Assembly (NCBI GenBank): GCA_934271365.1
Contig: CAKQRI010000024.1
Location: 1 to 31,672, forward strand
Direction: 5' to 3'
DNA: 31,672 bases
Source: an uncultured Spirochaetales bacterium
Lineage (GTDB): Bacteria > Spirochaetota > Spirochaetia > Sphaerochaetales > Sphaerochaetaceae
Below the pieces are notes generated by a model. That model saw only the letters and a program-made list of their open reading frames with translations, did no database searches and was not told the DNA's origin. A program made the position numbers and the translations under genes. Shown piece by piece: positions 24,948-31,672 of this stretch (positions are counted from its first letter, which is position 1; every line of letters starts with the position of its first letter).

Positions 24948-26291
24948 ATGAAAGAGACTAATCAGTATTTTATCGATCGTCAGAACGATTTTGAGTCTTC
25001 AGCAAGAAGTTATCCAAGAAAATTCCCGATTGCAATAAAGAGAGCAAAGGGAACATGGGTTGAAGATGTGGAAGGTAATAAATACCTTGATTTCCTATGT
25101 GGTGCTGGTACACTGGCACTTGGCCACAATGACGATGAGGTAAATGCAAAGATGGTCGAGCTTCTGACCTCCGATTTTCCTCTTCATACACTTGATTTAA
25201 CAACACCTGTTAAGGAAAAGTTCGTAGAAGCAGTGCTTTCAAGACTTCCAGGCGAGCTCAAGAACAATGCAAAGATCCAGTTCTGCTCTCCTTCAGGTAC
25301 AGATGCTGTAGATGCAGCAATAAAGCTCTGTAAGACAGCTACAGGAAGAGGCACAGTTGTTGCTTTCTCTGGTGGTTATCATGGAATGGGACATGGAGCT
25401 CTTGCTCTTACAGGTAATCATAATGCAAAGAATAAGGTTCAGAACCTCATGCCTGGAGTTCAGTTCATGCCTTATCCATATAGCTACCGCTGTCCATTCG
25501 GGCTTGGTGGTGAGGCTGGAGTAAAGGCTGCCTGTGCATATTTTGAGAGAATGCTCAAAGACCCAGAGAGCGGTGTGACAAAGCCTGCTGCTGTAATCAT
25601 TGAGCCAATCCAGGGCGAGGGTGGTGTTGTTCCTGCTCCAATTGAGTTCCTTCAGTGCGTAAGACGTGTTACTAAAGAGCTTGGAATTCCTATGATCTGT
25701 GATGAGATTCAGTGCGGAATGGGAAGAAGCGGAAAGCTGTTTGCCTTTGAGTATGCTGATATCGTTCCTGATGTGATCCTGATCTCTAAGGCAATCGGAG
25801 GCTCCCAGCCACTTTCAATCGTTGTATATAATAAGGAACTCGATAAGTGGACTGCTGGTGCTCATGCTGGTACATTCCGTGGCAATCAGCTTGCTATGGC
25901 TGCTGGTACAGTAGTTCTTGAAAGAGTTTCTGATCCTGCTTTCCTTGCTGAAGTCACAAGAAAGGGCAATGTGATCCGTGAGCGCTTAGAAGCTCTTCAG
26001 AATGAAGTTTCAATAATCGGGGATATCAGAGGAAAGGGTCTTATGCTTGGTGTTGAGTTCATCAATCCTAATGGACCTAAAGATCTAATGGGACATCCTG
26101 TTCCATCTGGAGAGATTGCCGCTCTTATCCAGAAGAAATGCTTTGAGAACAAACTCATTATGGAAAAGGGTGGAAGAGATGGTTCTGTAATGCGCTGTCT
26201 GTGTGCTCTCAATGTCAAGGATGATGAGATTGCTTTCATGCTTGATGTGTTTGAGAAAGTAGTAAAAGAGGTAGATAAGAGTGTCCGCTGA
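24948..26291 (+). CDS. dat: Diaminobutyrate--2-oxoglutarate aminotransferase
   Basis: A 447-residue class III PLP aminotransferase that makes L-2,4-diaminobutyrate from aspartate semialdehyde and an amino donor. Seen are FLCGAGTLALGHN, FCSPSGTDAVDAAIKL, SGGYHGMGHGAL, IIEPIQGEGGV, ICDEIQCGMGRSG, and the PLP lysine in ISKAIGG (Lys281), followed by GTFRGNQLAMAAG. The very similar EctB of ectoine synthesis is the alternative, but the overlapping next gene is a diaminobutyrate decarboxylase and no ectA or ectC is nearby. GAGAGAAGG lies ahead of the ATG. It is first in a two-gene operon behind the structured leader. Confidence 0.9.
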   Translation: MKETNQYFIDRQNDFESSARSYPRKFPIAIKRAKGTWVEDVEGNKYLDFLCGAGTLALGHNDDEVNAKMVELLTSDFPLHTLDLTTPVKEKFVEAVLSRLPGELKNNAKIQFCSPSGTDAVDAAIKLCKTATGRGTVVAFSGGYHGMGHGALALTGNHNAKNKVQNLMPGVQFMPYPYSYRCPFGLGGEAGVKAACAYFERMLKDPESGVTKPAAVIIEPIQGEGGVVPAPIEFLQCVRRVTKELGIPMICDEIQCGMGRSGKLFAFEYADIVPDVILISKAIGGSQPLSIVVYNKELDKWTAGAHAGTFRGNQLAMAAGTVVLERVSDPAFLAEVTRKGNVIRERLEALQNEVSIIGDIRGKGLMLGVEFINPNGPKDLMGHPVPSGEIAALIQKKCFENKLIMEKGGRDGSVMRCLCALNVKDDEIAFMLDVFEKVVKEVDKSVR

Positions 26292-27714
26292 TCCAGTAGT
26301 TCTTGGAACTTCAGAAGAATCAAAAGAGCTTTTTAAGAAGATGATTGGACGTGCTGAGGATATTATTCTCAGCACGGCTTCTGATAATAAGGCATATTCA
26401 GGAAAAGATCCTTATACGCTAAGGGCAGAGATCAATTCTCTGGGGTTCTTTCCAGAGAAGGGTGTTGGTTTTGATGGCGTGATGGATAAGGTCGAGAAGC
26501 ATATTGCTCCGAATCTTCTCAAGACGTGGTCTACAGAATATATGCCTCATCTTCATAGCCCAGCACTTCTTGAGTCAATAGCCTCATCTCTTATCATTTC
26601 CGCATTCAATGACAGCATGGATAGCTGGGATCAGGGACCTGCTGCGACAGAGATAGAGACATTGGTTATAGAGGGGCTTCTTGAGCTGTTCTCTCTTTCC
26701 GGAAATGGTGATGGAGTATTCACAAGCGGGGGAAGCCAGTCTAATCTCTCCGCAATAACAGCAGCTCGAGACAAGTACTGCTCTAGATATCTGAATAGAG
26801 ATGTGAAGAAGAATGGTCTTCCTTCCGAATATGGGAAGCTGAGGCTCTACACCTCATCCATCTCTCATTTCTCAATGGAAAAAGGCGCGCATATGCTTGG
26901 CCTTGGCTATGATGCTGTGAGAAAGATTCCTATCGATGAGAAGGCAAGAGTTGATCTTGTGGCATTTGAGAGAATGCTAGAAGAAGATGTCGCATCCGGC
27001 CTTCTTCCATTCCTGGCTGTTGCGACAATCGGAACTACGGATTTCGGCTCTATTGATGATATTGAGAAGATGAGAGTTCTCTGTGATAGGTACCATATGC
27101 ATCTTCATGCAGATGCCGCTTATGGATCAGGTGCGATTCTTTCTGAGAAGTATAGAGACCGCCTTGGGGATATATCACTTGTTGATTCAATCACAGTTGA
27201 CTTTCATAAGATGTTCCTCCTTCCTATCTCATGCTCAGCTGTTCTAGTGAAAGATAAGAGTGATCTCGAGCCATTCTCGCTGCATGCTGATTACCTTAAT
27301 AGAGAAGAGGATGAAGAGGATGGATTTGTCAATCTTGTTGGAAAGTCAATCCAGACAACACGGCCTTTTGATGCTCTGAAGGTATTCGTATCATTCCAGA
27401 TGAGAGGCCGGGATGGCTATGGCAAAATCATTGATACAGTCATTGAGAATGCCGCATACTTCTATTCGATCATAAAGGATGATGAAGCATTCTATGCTCC
27501 TGTTGAACCAGAGCTTTCAAGTGTTGTATTTGCTCTGAGAGCAGGTGATGATGTCAACAAGCGAGTTCGCAGAGCTCTGCTTTCAGAAGGCATAGTAATA
27601 GGTCAGACTGTCTATAAAGGCCATGTAATGCTCAAGTTCACACTTCTCAATCCTGCTCTTACGCACAGCGAGATTGATGCTCTTGCTCTGCATATAAAAG
27701 AGCTTTCTAAATAA
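26281..27714 (+). CDS. ddc: L-2,4-diaminobutyrate decarboxylase
   Basis: A 477-residue group II PLP decarboxylase that converts 2,4-diaminobutyrate to 1,3-diaminopropane, a polyamine and the precursor of norspermidine. Seen are VFTSGGSQSNLSAI, the cofactor region LHADAAYGSGA, and the PLP lysine in TVDFHKMF (Lys310). The C-terminal domain with VKGH-like KGHVMLKFTLLNP is complete. The start is GTG at 26281, 11 bases inside the aminotransferase end and behind AGAGG. No carboxynorspermidine dehydrogenase or decarboxylase gene lies in the window, so the final product made here is unclear. Other group II decarboxylases (glutamate, aromatic amino acids) are less likely because of the partner gene. 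Confidence 0.9.
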   Translation: MSADPVVLGTSEESKELFKKMIGRAEDIILSTASDNKAYSGKDPYTLRAEINSLGFFPEKGVGFDGVMDKVEKHIAPNLLKTWSTEYMPHLHSPALLESIASSLIISAFNDSMDSWDQGPAATEIETLVIEGLLELFSLSGNGDGVFTSGGSQSNLSAITAARDKYCSRYLNRDVKKNGLPSEYGKLRLYTSSISHFSMEKGAHMLGLGYDAVRKIPIDEKARVDLVAFERMLEEDVASGLLPFLAVATIGTTDFGSIDDIEKMRVLCDRYHMHLHADAAYGSGAILSEKYRDRLGDISLVDSITVDFHKMFLLPISCSAVLVKDKSDLEPFSLHADYLNREEDEEDGFVNLVGKSIQTTRPFDALKVFVSFQMRGRDGYGKIIDTVIENAAYFYSIIKDDEAFYAPVEPELSSVVFALRAGDDVNKRVRRALLSEGIVIGQTVYKGHVMLKFTLLNPALTHSEIDALALHIKELSK

Positions 27715-27718
27715 TCCA

Positions 27719-27740
27719 AGCGCTCCTTAGGGGCGCTTTT
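27719..27740 (+). terminator. Rho-independent terminator
   Basis: AGCGCTCC (27719-27726) pairs with GGGGCGCT (27730-27737), with a three-base loop and T run. It lies five bases after the decarboxylase stop. Confidence 0.85.
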
Positions 27741-27789
27741 ATAATGATGATTTATGTACGATTTGTTATTTTCCAAACTTTGTTTGTAA

Positions 27790-27810
27790 TACAACAAATT
27801 GTTGTATTTT
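27790..27810. promoter_or_regulatory. Perfect 21-base palindrome, candidate operator
   Basis: AATACAACAA (27790-27799), one A, then TTGTTGTATT (27801-27810), which is the exact reverse complement of the first arm. The half site TTGTTGTATT recurs at 27911-27920, just before the probable promoter of the BMP transporter. Size, symmetry and the spaced second half suit a dimeric repressor such as a GntR-type protein; the regulator is not in the window. Confidence 0.55.
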
Positions 27811-27910
27811 TGAATTTTTCTCATTAAATTTTCTTTTTTTATCAATTTTCTTTTTTGTTTTGTTGCATTGTGATGCTTGGGCTGTTGCTGCTTTTCTGAT
27901 TTGTTGTTTT

Positions 27911-27930
27911 TTGTTGTATTATTCTTGAAC
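27911..27930 (+). promoter_or_regulatory. Half operator and -35-like element of the BMP operon
   Basis: TTGTTGTATT (27911-27920) repeats one arm of the palindrome 101 bases upstream, and TTGAAC (27925-27930) could be a -35. The matching -10 is not clear; TATCAT at 27938-27943, paired with TTGTAT (27914-27919) at 18 bases, is an alternative. Confidence 0.35.
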
Positions 27931-27946
27931 TGGATGGTATCATTAT

Positions 27947-27966
27947 TCTATCCATGTTACCGTTAG
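27947..27966 (+). promoter_or_regulatory. 20-base leader motif shared with the clostripain gene
   Basis: It matches 1814-1833 in 19 of 20 bases. It continues into a small hairpin (ATGT/ACAT and ACC/GGT with loop GTTA) that the other copy lacks, so the shared part is the linear sequence and not the hairpin. Confidence 0.35.
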
Positions 27967-27992
27967 GTACATGATTCCCGCAGGAGAATTAA

Positions 27993-29528
27993 GTGCAGAA
28001 TAGCAGTGCAATTGAATTAAGAGGAATTACTAAGCGCTTTGGTAAGGTCGTTGCCAACGATAGTATTAATCTCGAGATTAAAAGAGGCGAGATTCTTTCT
28101 CTTCTTGGAGAGAATGGAAGCGGAAAGACAACCCTGATGAACATGCTCTCTGGCATCTATCAGCCGGATGAAGGCCAGATTTTCGTCGATGGAGATCCTG
28201 TATCAATAAGAAGCCCTAAGGATGCATTTGGCTATGGAATCGGAATGATCCATCAGCACTATCACCTTGTTGATGTATTCACGGCTGCTGAGAATATCAT
28301 TCTCGGCCTTGAAGATGAGAAGATGGATATCAAGTCAACGAATGCACGGGTGAAGGAAATCTGTGACAGATATGGATTTGATATTGATCCGGCAATGAAG
28401 GTCTATGATATGTCTGTTTCCCAGAAGCAGACAGTTGAGATTGTCAAGGTTCTTTATCGTGGTGCAGATATACTGATATTAGATGAGCCAACCGCTGTTC
28501 TCACCCCACAGGAGACAGAGAAGCTATTTGCTATTCTCCGAAACATGAAGATGGATGGCAAGGCCATCATTATAATCACGCATAAGCTTGCAGAAGTGAT
28601 GGCAATATCTGATAAGGTAGCTGTCCTCAGAAAAGGTAAGTACATCGGAACAGTCAATACATCTGATACCAATCCGCAGAAACTTACAGACATGATGGTC
28701 GGACATGCAGTTGCTCTCAATATTGCAAGACCAAAATACGATGATATAAAAGAGCGTCTGGTTGTTAAGAATCTCACATGTCTTGATCAGGAAGGCATCA
28801 CAAAGCTTGATGGTGTTTCATTCACAGCTTATGGTGGAGAGATACTTGGTGTTGCAGGAATTGCAGGCTCTGGGCAGAAAGAGCTTCTTGAATGCCTTAC
28901 TGGATTGTATCCGATAAAAGAAGGAAGCATTGAGTATCTTGATCCTGAGGATGGGGATAAACCAAAGGAACTGGTTGGACTTACACCTAAGAAGATCAGG
29001 TCTTTAGGCGTTGGAATGGCATTTGTTCCTGAAGACAGGCTTGGCATGGGGCTAGTTGGCTCTATGGGAATGACAAATAACATGATGCTGAGATCCTGGA
29101 AGAAGGGTAAGGGACCATTTGTAAATAGAAAAGACCCAGAGAAGCTTGCTACGACTATATGGGATGACCTTGAAGTTGTCACACCTTCAACTCAGTTCCC
29201 TGTTCGCAGAATGTCTGGTGGAAATATACAGAAGGTACTTGTTGGACGTGAGATAGCTGGAGAACCTAATGTTCTTCTGACAGCCTATGCTGTAAGAGGC
29301 CTTGATATAAACACATCATACACTATCTACAATCTGCTGACAGAGCAGAAGATGAAAGGTGTTGCCGTAATGTATGTCGGAGAGGAGCTCGATGTGCTTC
29401 TAGAGCTCTGTGACAGAATCCTTGTTCTATGCGGTGGAAAGGTAAGTGGCATTGTTGATGCAAGGACTGCCACGAAAGAGCAGATTGGATTGATGATGAC
29501 CAGCATAGGAGGTAGCAGCAATGAATGA
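27993..29528 (+). CDS. ABC transporter ATPase, BMP type (nucleoside or simple sugar), two ATPase domains
   Basis: A 511-residue cytoplasmic protein with two fused nucleotide-binding domains. The first has Walker A GENGSGKT (39-46), a signature-region variant MSVSQKQTVEIVKVL, and Walker B ILILDEPTAVL. The second has GIAGSGQKELLE, MSGGNIQKVLVGREI, and a Walker B region reading NVLLTAYAVRGLD, without the usual acidic residue for ATP hydrolysis; this half is probably regulatory or structural, as is common in this group. Relatives import nucleosides or ribose-type sugars with a BMP-family lipoprotein. The start is GTG at 27993 behind AGGAGA. The stop overlaps the first permease by eight bases. Confidence 0.9.
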   Translation: MQNSSAIELRGITKRFGKVVANDSINLEIKRGEILSLLGENGSGKTTLMNMLSGIYQPDEGQIFVDGDPVSIRSPKDAFGYGIGMIHQHYHLVDVFTAAENIILGLEDEKMDIKSTNARVKEICDRYGFDIDPAMKVYDMSVSQKQTVEIVKVLYRGADILILDEPTAVLTPQETEKLFAILRNMKMDGKAIIIITHKLAEVMAISDKVAVLRKGKYIGTVNTSDTNPQKLTDMMVGHAVALNIARPKYDDIKERLVVKNLTCLDQEGITKLDGVSFTAYGGEILGVAGIAGSGQKELLECLTGLYPIKEGSIEYLDPEDGDKPKELVGLTPKKIRSLGVGMAFVPEDRLGMGLVGSMGMTNNMMLRSWKKGKGPFVNRKDPEKLATTIWDDLEVVTPSTQFPVRRMSGGNIQKVLVGREIAGEPNVLLTAYAVRGLDINTSYTIYNLLTEQKMKGVAVMYVGEELDVLLELCDRILVLCGGKVSGIVDARTATKEQIGLMMTSIGGSSNE

Positions 29529-30615
29529 TGAACTGAAGAAATCTCCTCTGATCAGGCTATCCAAGCGGGATCAGATGGATCCAAAGGCTATCTGGGCGAT
29601 AAGGCTGGGATCTATTCTCATTGCTCTTATATTGGGCTGCCTTCCTATTCTCATAACAGGTAATAATCCATTCTCTGCATATGCAGTAATCATCAAGGGC
29701 TCTGTTGGTACAAGCTTCTATTTAAGGCAGACAATAAAGAAGGCTGTACCTCTGCTTGGCTGTGCACTTGCTATTGCTCCATGCTTTAAGATGAGATTCT
29801 GGAATATCGGAGCAGAAGGACAGATCACAGCAGGCGCAATATGTGCATCTTTCTTTGCAATCCACTTCGCGACAAGGATTCCTCATATTCCTCTGCTGAT
29901 TATCATGCTTATCGCTTCCATGATTGGCGGAGCCGTATGGGCTATGATTCCTGGATTCTTCAAAGCAAAATATAATACAAATGAAACACTATTCACCCTT
30001 ATGATGAACTACGTCATAATCGGAATAGTCTCATGGCTTCAGGGTGGGCCATGGGAAGGGAGAAAGGGTACTCAGCAGGTACCGCTCTTCAATAAGAATG
30101 CCTATCTGCCGACTGTCTTCAGACTTGATATTGGCTGGATAATCGTTCTGATTCTTGTAGTCCTTGTTTATATTTATATGAACAAGACAAAGCAGGGATA
30201 TGAGGTTGCTGTAATTGGAGACAGCATCAATACTGCACGCTATGCAGGCATGAATGTTGGCTGGGTAGTTGTCAGGACAATGCTCATATCTGGTGCAATC
30301 TGTGGCATAGTAGGCTATATCCTTGTATCCGGTCAGAATAAGACTATAACAAGCAATGTAGCAAATGGAGTCGGATTTACAGCAATCACTGTTGCATGGC
30401 TTGCTCAGCTGAATCCATTTGCAATGATTGTGATCTCAATGATCCTTGCGATTCTTGAGATGGGCTCAAGCTATCTTCAGCAGATTATGGGTGTTCCAGC
30501 TGCAATAAGCGAGATTGTATCAGGAATCCTGCTGATGTGCATGCTTGGATGTGAGTTCTTCATCAATTATCAGCTGATTTTCCGAAGAAAGGCTAAAAAG
30601 GAGGTGCTCGCATGA
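29521..30615 (+). CDS. BMP-type ABC transporter permease 1
   Basis: A 364-residue inner-membrane protein with about nine to ten hydrophobic segments after a polar start. The segment FRLRQTIKKAVPLL-like (FYLRQTIKKAVPLLGCALAIAPCFKMRFWNIGAEGQI), with WNIGAEGQ, is the hallmark of permeases of nucleoside and simple-sugar importers (BPD_transp_2 family). YNTNETLFTLMMNYV and GYEVAVIGDSINTARYAGM follow, also typical. It overlaps the ATPase gene by eight bases and the second permease by four, so the three are coupled. Confidence 0.9.
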   Translation: MNDELKKSPLIRLSKRDQMDPKAIWAIRLGSILIALILGCLPILITGNNPFSAYAVIIKGSVGTSFYLRQTIKKAVPLLGCALAIAPCFKMRFWNIGAEGQITAGAICASFFAIHFATRIPHIPLLIIMLIASMIGGAVWAMIPGFFKAKYNTNETLFTLMMNYVIIGIVSWLQGGPWEGRKGTQQVPLFNKNAYLPTVFRLDIGWIIVLILVVLVYIYMNKTKQGYEVAVIGDSINTARYAGMNVGWVVVRTMLISGAICGIVGYILVSGQNKTITSNVANGVGFTAITVAWLAQLNPFAMIVISMILAILEMGSSYLQQIMGVPAAISEIVSGILLMCMLGCEFFINYQLIFRRKAKKEVLA

Positions 30616-31598
30616 ATACATTGATAGCTCTTCTTGCTGCCGCTGGCACATTCGGTACAGTTCTTATGTATGGAACCCTTGGAGAGATTCTGACAGAAAA
30701 GAGCGGCTCTCTTAATCTTGGTGTGGAAGGCATCATGTTCATGGGTGGAGCATTCGGCCTGGCTGGTGCTTATTCATATGAAGCACTTGCTGGAGCAGGT
30801 AATTCTGTTGGTGTTATCGGCATCATTATTGCAATTCTATGTGCATTCCTATCAGGTGCAGTGGCATCTCTGCTCTTTGGCTTTCTTACAATAACACTTA
30901 GAGCGAATCAGAATGTAACAGGCCTTGCTCTTACAATACTCGGAACAGGTGTTGCAAAGTTTGTAGGTGAATTCATGAGACATAAGGTCGGAGGCTTTGT
31001 AACTCTTTCAAATACTATGAAGGGTGCGTTCAGCAGGGAGATTATGCCTCGGTTTCTAAAGGATATTCCTGTAATCGGTCCTATCATCTTCAAGCAGACA
31101 GCATTCTTCTATATTGCGATAATCCTTGCCATTGCAATGCATCTGTTCTTTGAGAAGACAAAAACAGGACTGTATCTGAGGGCAGTAGGAGAATCTCCTG
31201 TAACAGCAGATGCCGCTGGAATCAACATGACGCTTTATCGTTATCTAGCGACTGTAATCGGAGGTGGAATCTCTGCTGTCGGCGGCATGGTATATGTAAT
31301 GACGACTGGCGGATGCACATGGTCAGAGCATTCGCTTTCTGGAATTGGCTGGCTTGCTGTTGCACTTGTCATATTCTGTCTCTGGAAACCTCTCAATGTT
31401 CTCTGGGGGGCAGTTCTGTTTGGTGCTCTCAAGATTCTCTATATGCGTCTGATTATTCAGGGAATCCCAACAGAGCTATATAAGATTCTGCCTTATGTTG
31501 TGACTGTTGTAGTTCTTGTCATAACAAGCATGCGTAAGAGCCGTGATAAGCAGCCACCTGCATCTCTTGGTATAAATTACTTCAGAGAGGAAAGGTAG
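30612..31598 (+). CDS. BMP-type ABC transporter permease 2
   Basis: A 328-residue inner-membrane protein with about eight to nine hydrophobic segments. GTLGEILTEKSGSLNLGVEGIMFMGG, LFGFLTITLRANQNVTGLALTILGTG and LYLRAVGESPVTADAAGINM are typical of the second permease of nucleoside and simple-sugar importers. It pairs with permease 1 to form the channel. GGAGG lies ahead of the ATG, four bases inside the previous gene. The substrate-binding lipoprotein is not in the preceding operon, so it is probably the gene beginning just after the window. Confidence 0.9.
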   Translation: MNTLIALLAAAGTFGTVLMYGTLGEILTEKSGSLNLGVEGIMFMGGAFGLAGAYSYEALAGAGNSVGVIGIIIAILCAFLSGAVASLLFGFLTITLRANQNVTGLALTILGTGVAKFVGEFMRHKVGGFVTLSNTMKGAFSREIMPRFLKDIPVIGPIIFKQTAFFYIAIILAIAMHLFFEKTKTGLYLRAVGESPVTADAAGINMTLYRYLATVIGGGISAVGGMVYVMTTGGCTWSEHSLSGIGWLAVALVIFCLWKPLNVLWGAVLFGALKILYMRLIIQGIPTELYKILPYVVTVVVLVITSMRKSRDKQPPASLGINYFREER

Positions 31599-31604
31599 GA
31601 GGCA

Positions 31605-31628
31605 AAGGAAGCAAACCGCTTCCCTTTT
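31605..31628 (+). terminator. Weak terminator or attenuator
   Basis: GGAAGC (31607-31612) pairs with GCTTCC (31618-31623) around a five-base loop, followed by CTTTT. A second small stem (TAGTC/GACTA) follows before GGAGGA at the very end, the ribosome binding site of a gene outside the window. The hairpin could lower or raise the level of that gene relative to the permeases. Confidence 0.4.
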
Positions 31629-31672
31629 GAAAAGTAACCTGTAGTCTTGGGACTATGAAATATTTTGGAGGA

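Noticed and set aside
24948..26291. EctB of an ectoine operon.
   Set aside because: No ectA or ectC follows; the overlapping downstream gene is a diaminobutyrate decarboxylase, which points to 1,3-diaminopropane.
27760..27925. Repeated TTGTTG and TTTTCTTTTTT units that could suggest a repeat array or CRISPR.
   Set aside because: The units are short, irregular and without equal spacers. Only the ten-base arm that occurs three times is convincing, and it is explained as an operator.

Overview
The window looks like a chromosomal segment of a moderately AT-rich, Gram-negative-type anaerobe. Signal-peptide proteins with beta-barrel character, a lipoprotein, an oxygen-sensitive radical-SAM sulfatase maturase and the general gene style suggest a host-associated member of the Spirochaetota (Sphaerochaeta-like gut lineages). 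This taxonomic guess is an inference from style; no rRNA or other phylogenetic marker was used.

Layout. (1) Positions 1-1876 are gene-poor. They hold a small HMA-like protein, an intact tRNA-Val(GAC) with its terminator, a broken toxin remnant overlapping an intact XRE antitoxin, and a decayed 3' copy of the same tRNA-Val, which together look like the footprint of an old tRNA-targeted integration. (2) 1877-4222 encodes a large clostripain-type (C11) cysteine protease with an N-terminal membrane segment. (3) 4813-14702 is a sulfated-substrate locus: a divergent anaerobic sulfatase-maturing enzyme, a tripartite tricarboxylate-type transporter (TctC, TctB, TctA), two Cys-type sulfatases without signal peptides, a LacI-type regulator, a DUF4432 mutarotase-like protein and a galactose-binding-like protein. 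The layout predicts import of an intact anionic sulfated compound and desulfation in the cytoplasm, with two palindromes in the divergent promoter region as candidate operators. (4) 14797-17100 encodes a phospholipase-D-type lipoprotein followed by two small exported, barrel-like proteins. (5) 17101-24613 is housekeeping: rpiB, a CBS-type family II pyrophosphatase, a bifunctional RelA/SpoT enzyme, and the minus-strand run sbcB-prfA-prmC-rsh. (6) 24789-27740 is a 2,4-diaminobutyrate aminotransferase/decarboxylase operon that makes 1,3-diaminopropane. Its leader folds by hand into a three-way junction with a possible pseudoknot and resembles a riboswitch I do not recognise. (7) 27743-31672 is a BMP-type (nucleoside or simple-sugar) ABC transporter: ATPase and two permeases. 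A near-perfect palindrome lies upstream, and the window ends on a ribosome binding site for a gene just outside it.

How they fit together: PrmC methylates the GGQ motif of the release factor encoded beside it. The maturase is expected to convert the active-site cysteine of both sulfatases to formylglycine. The aminotransferase product feeds the decarboxylase encoded 11 bases inside its end. The most novel signals are the structured leader of the diaminobutyrate operon and the transporter-coupled cytoplasmic desulfation locus.
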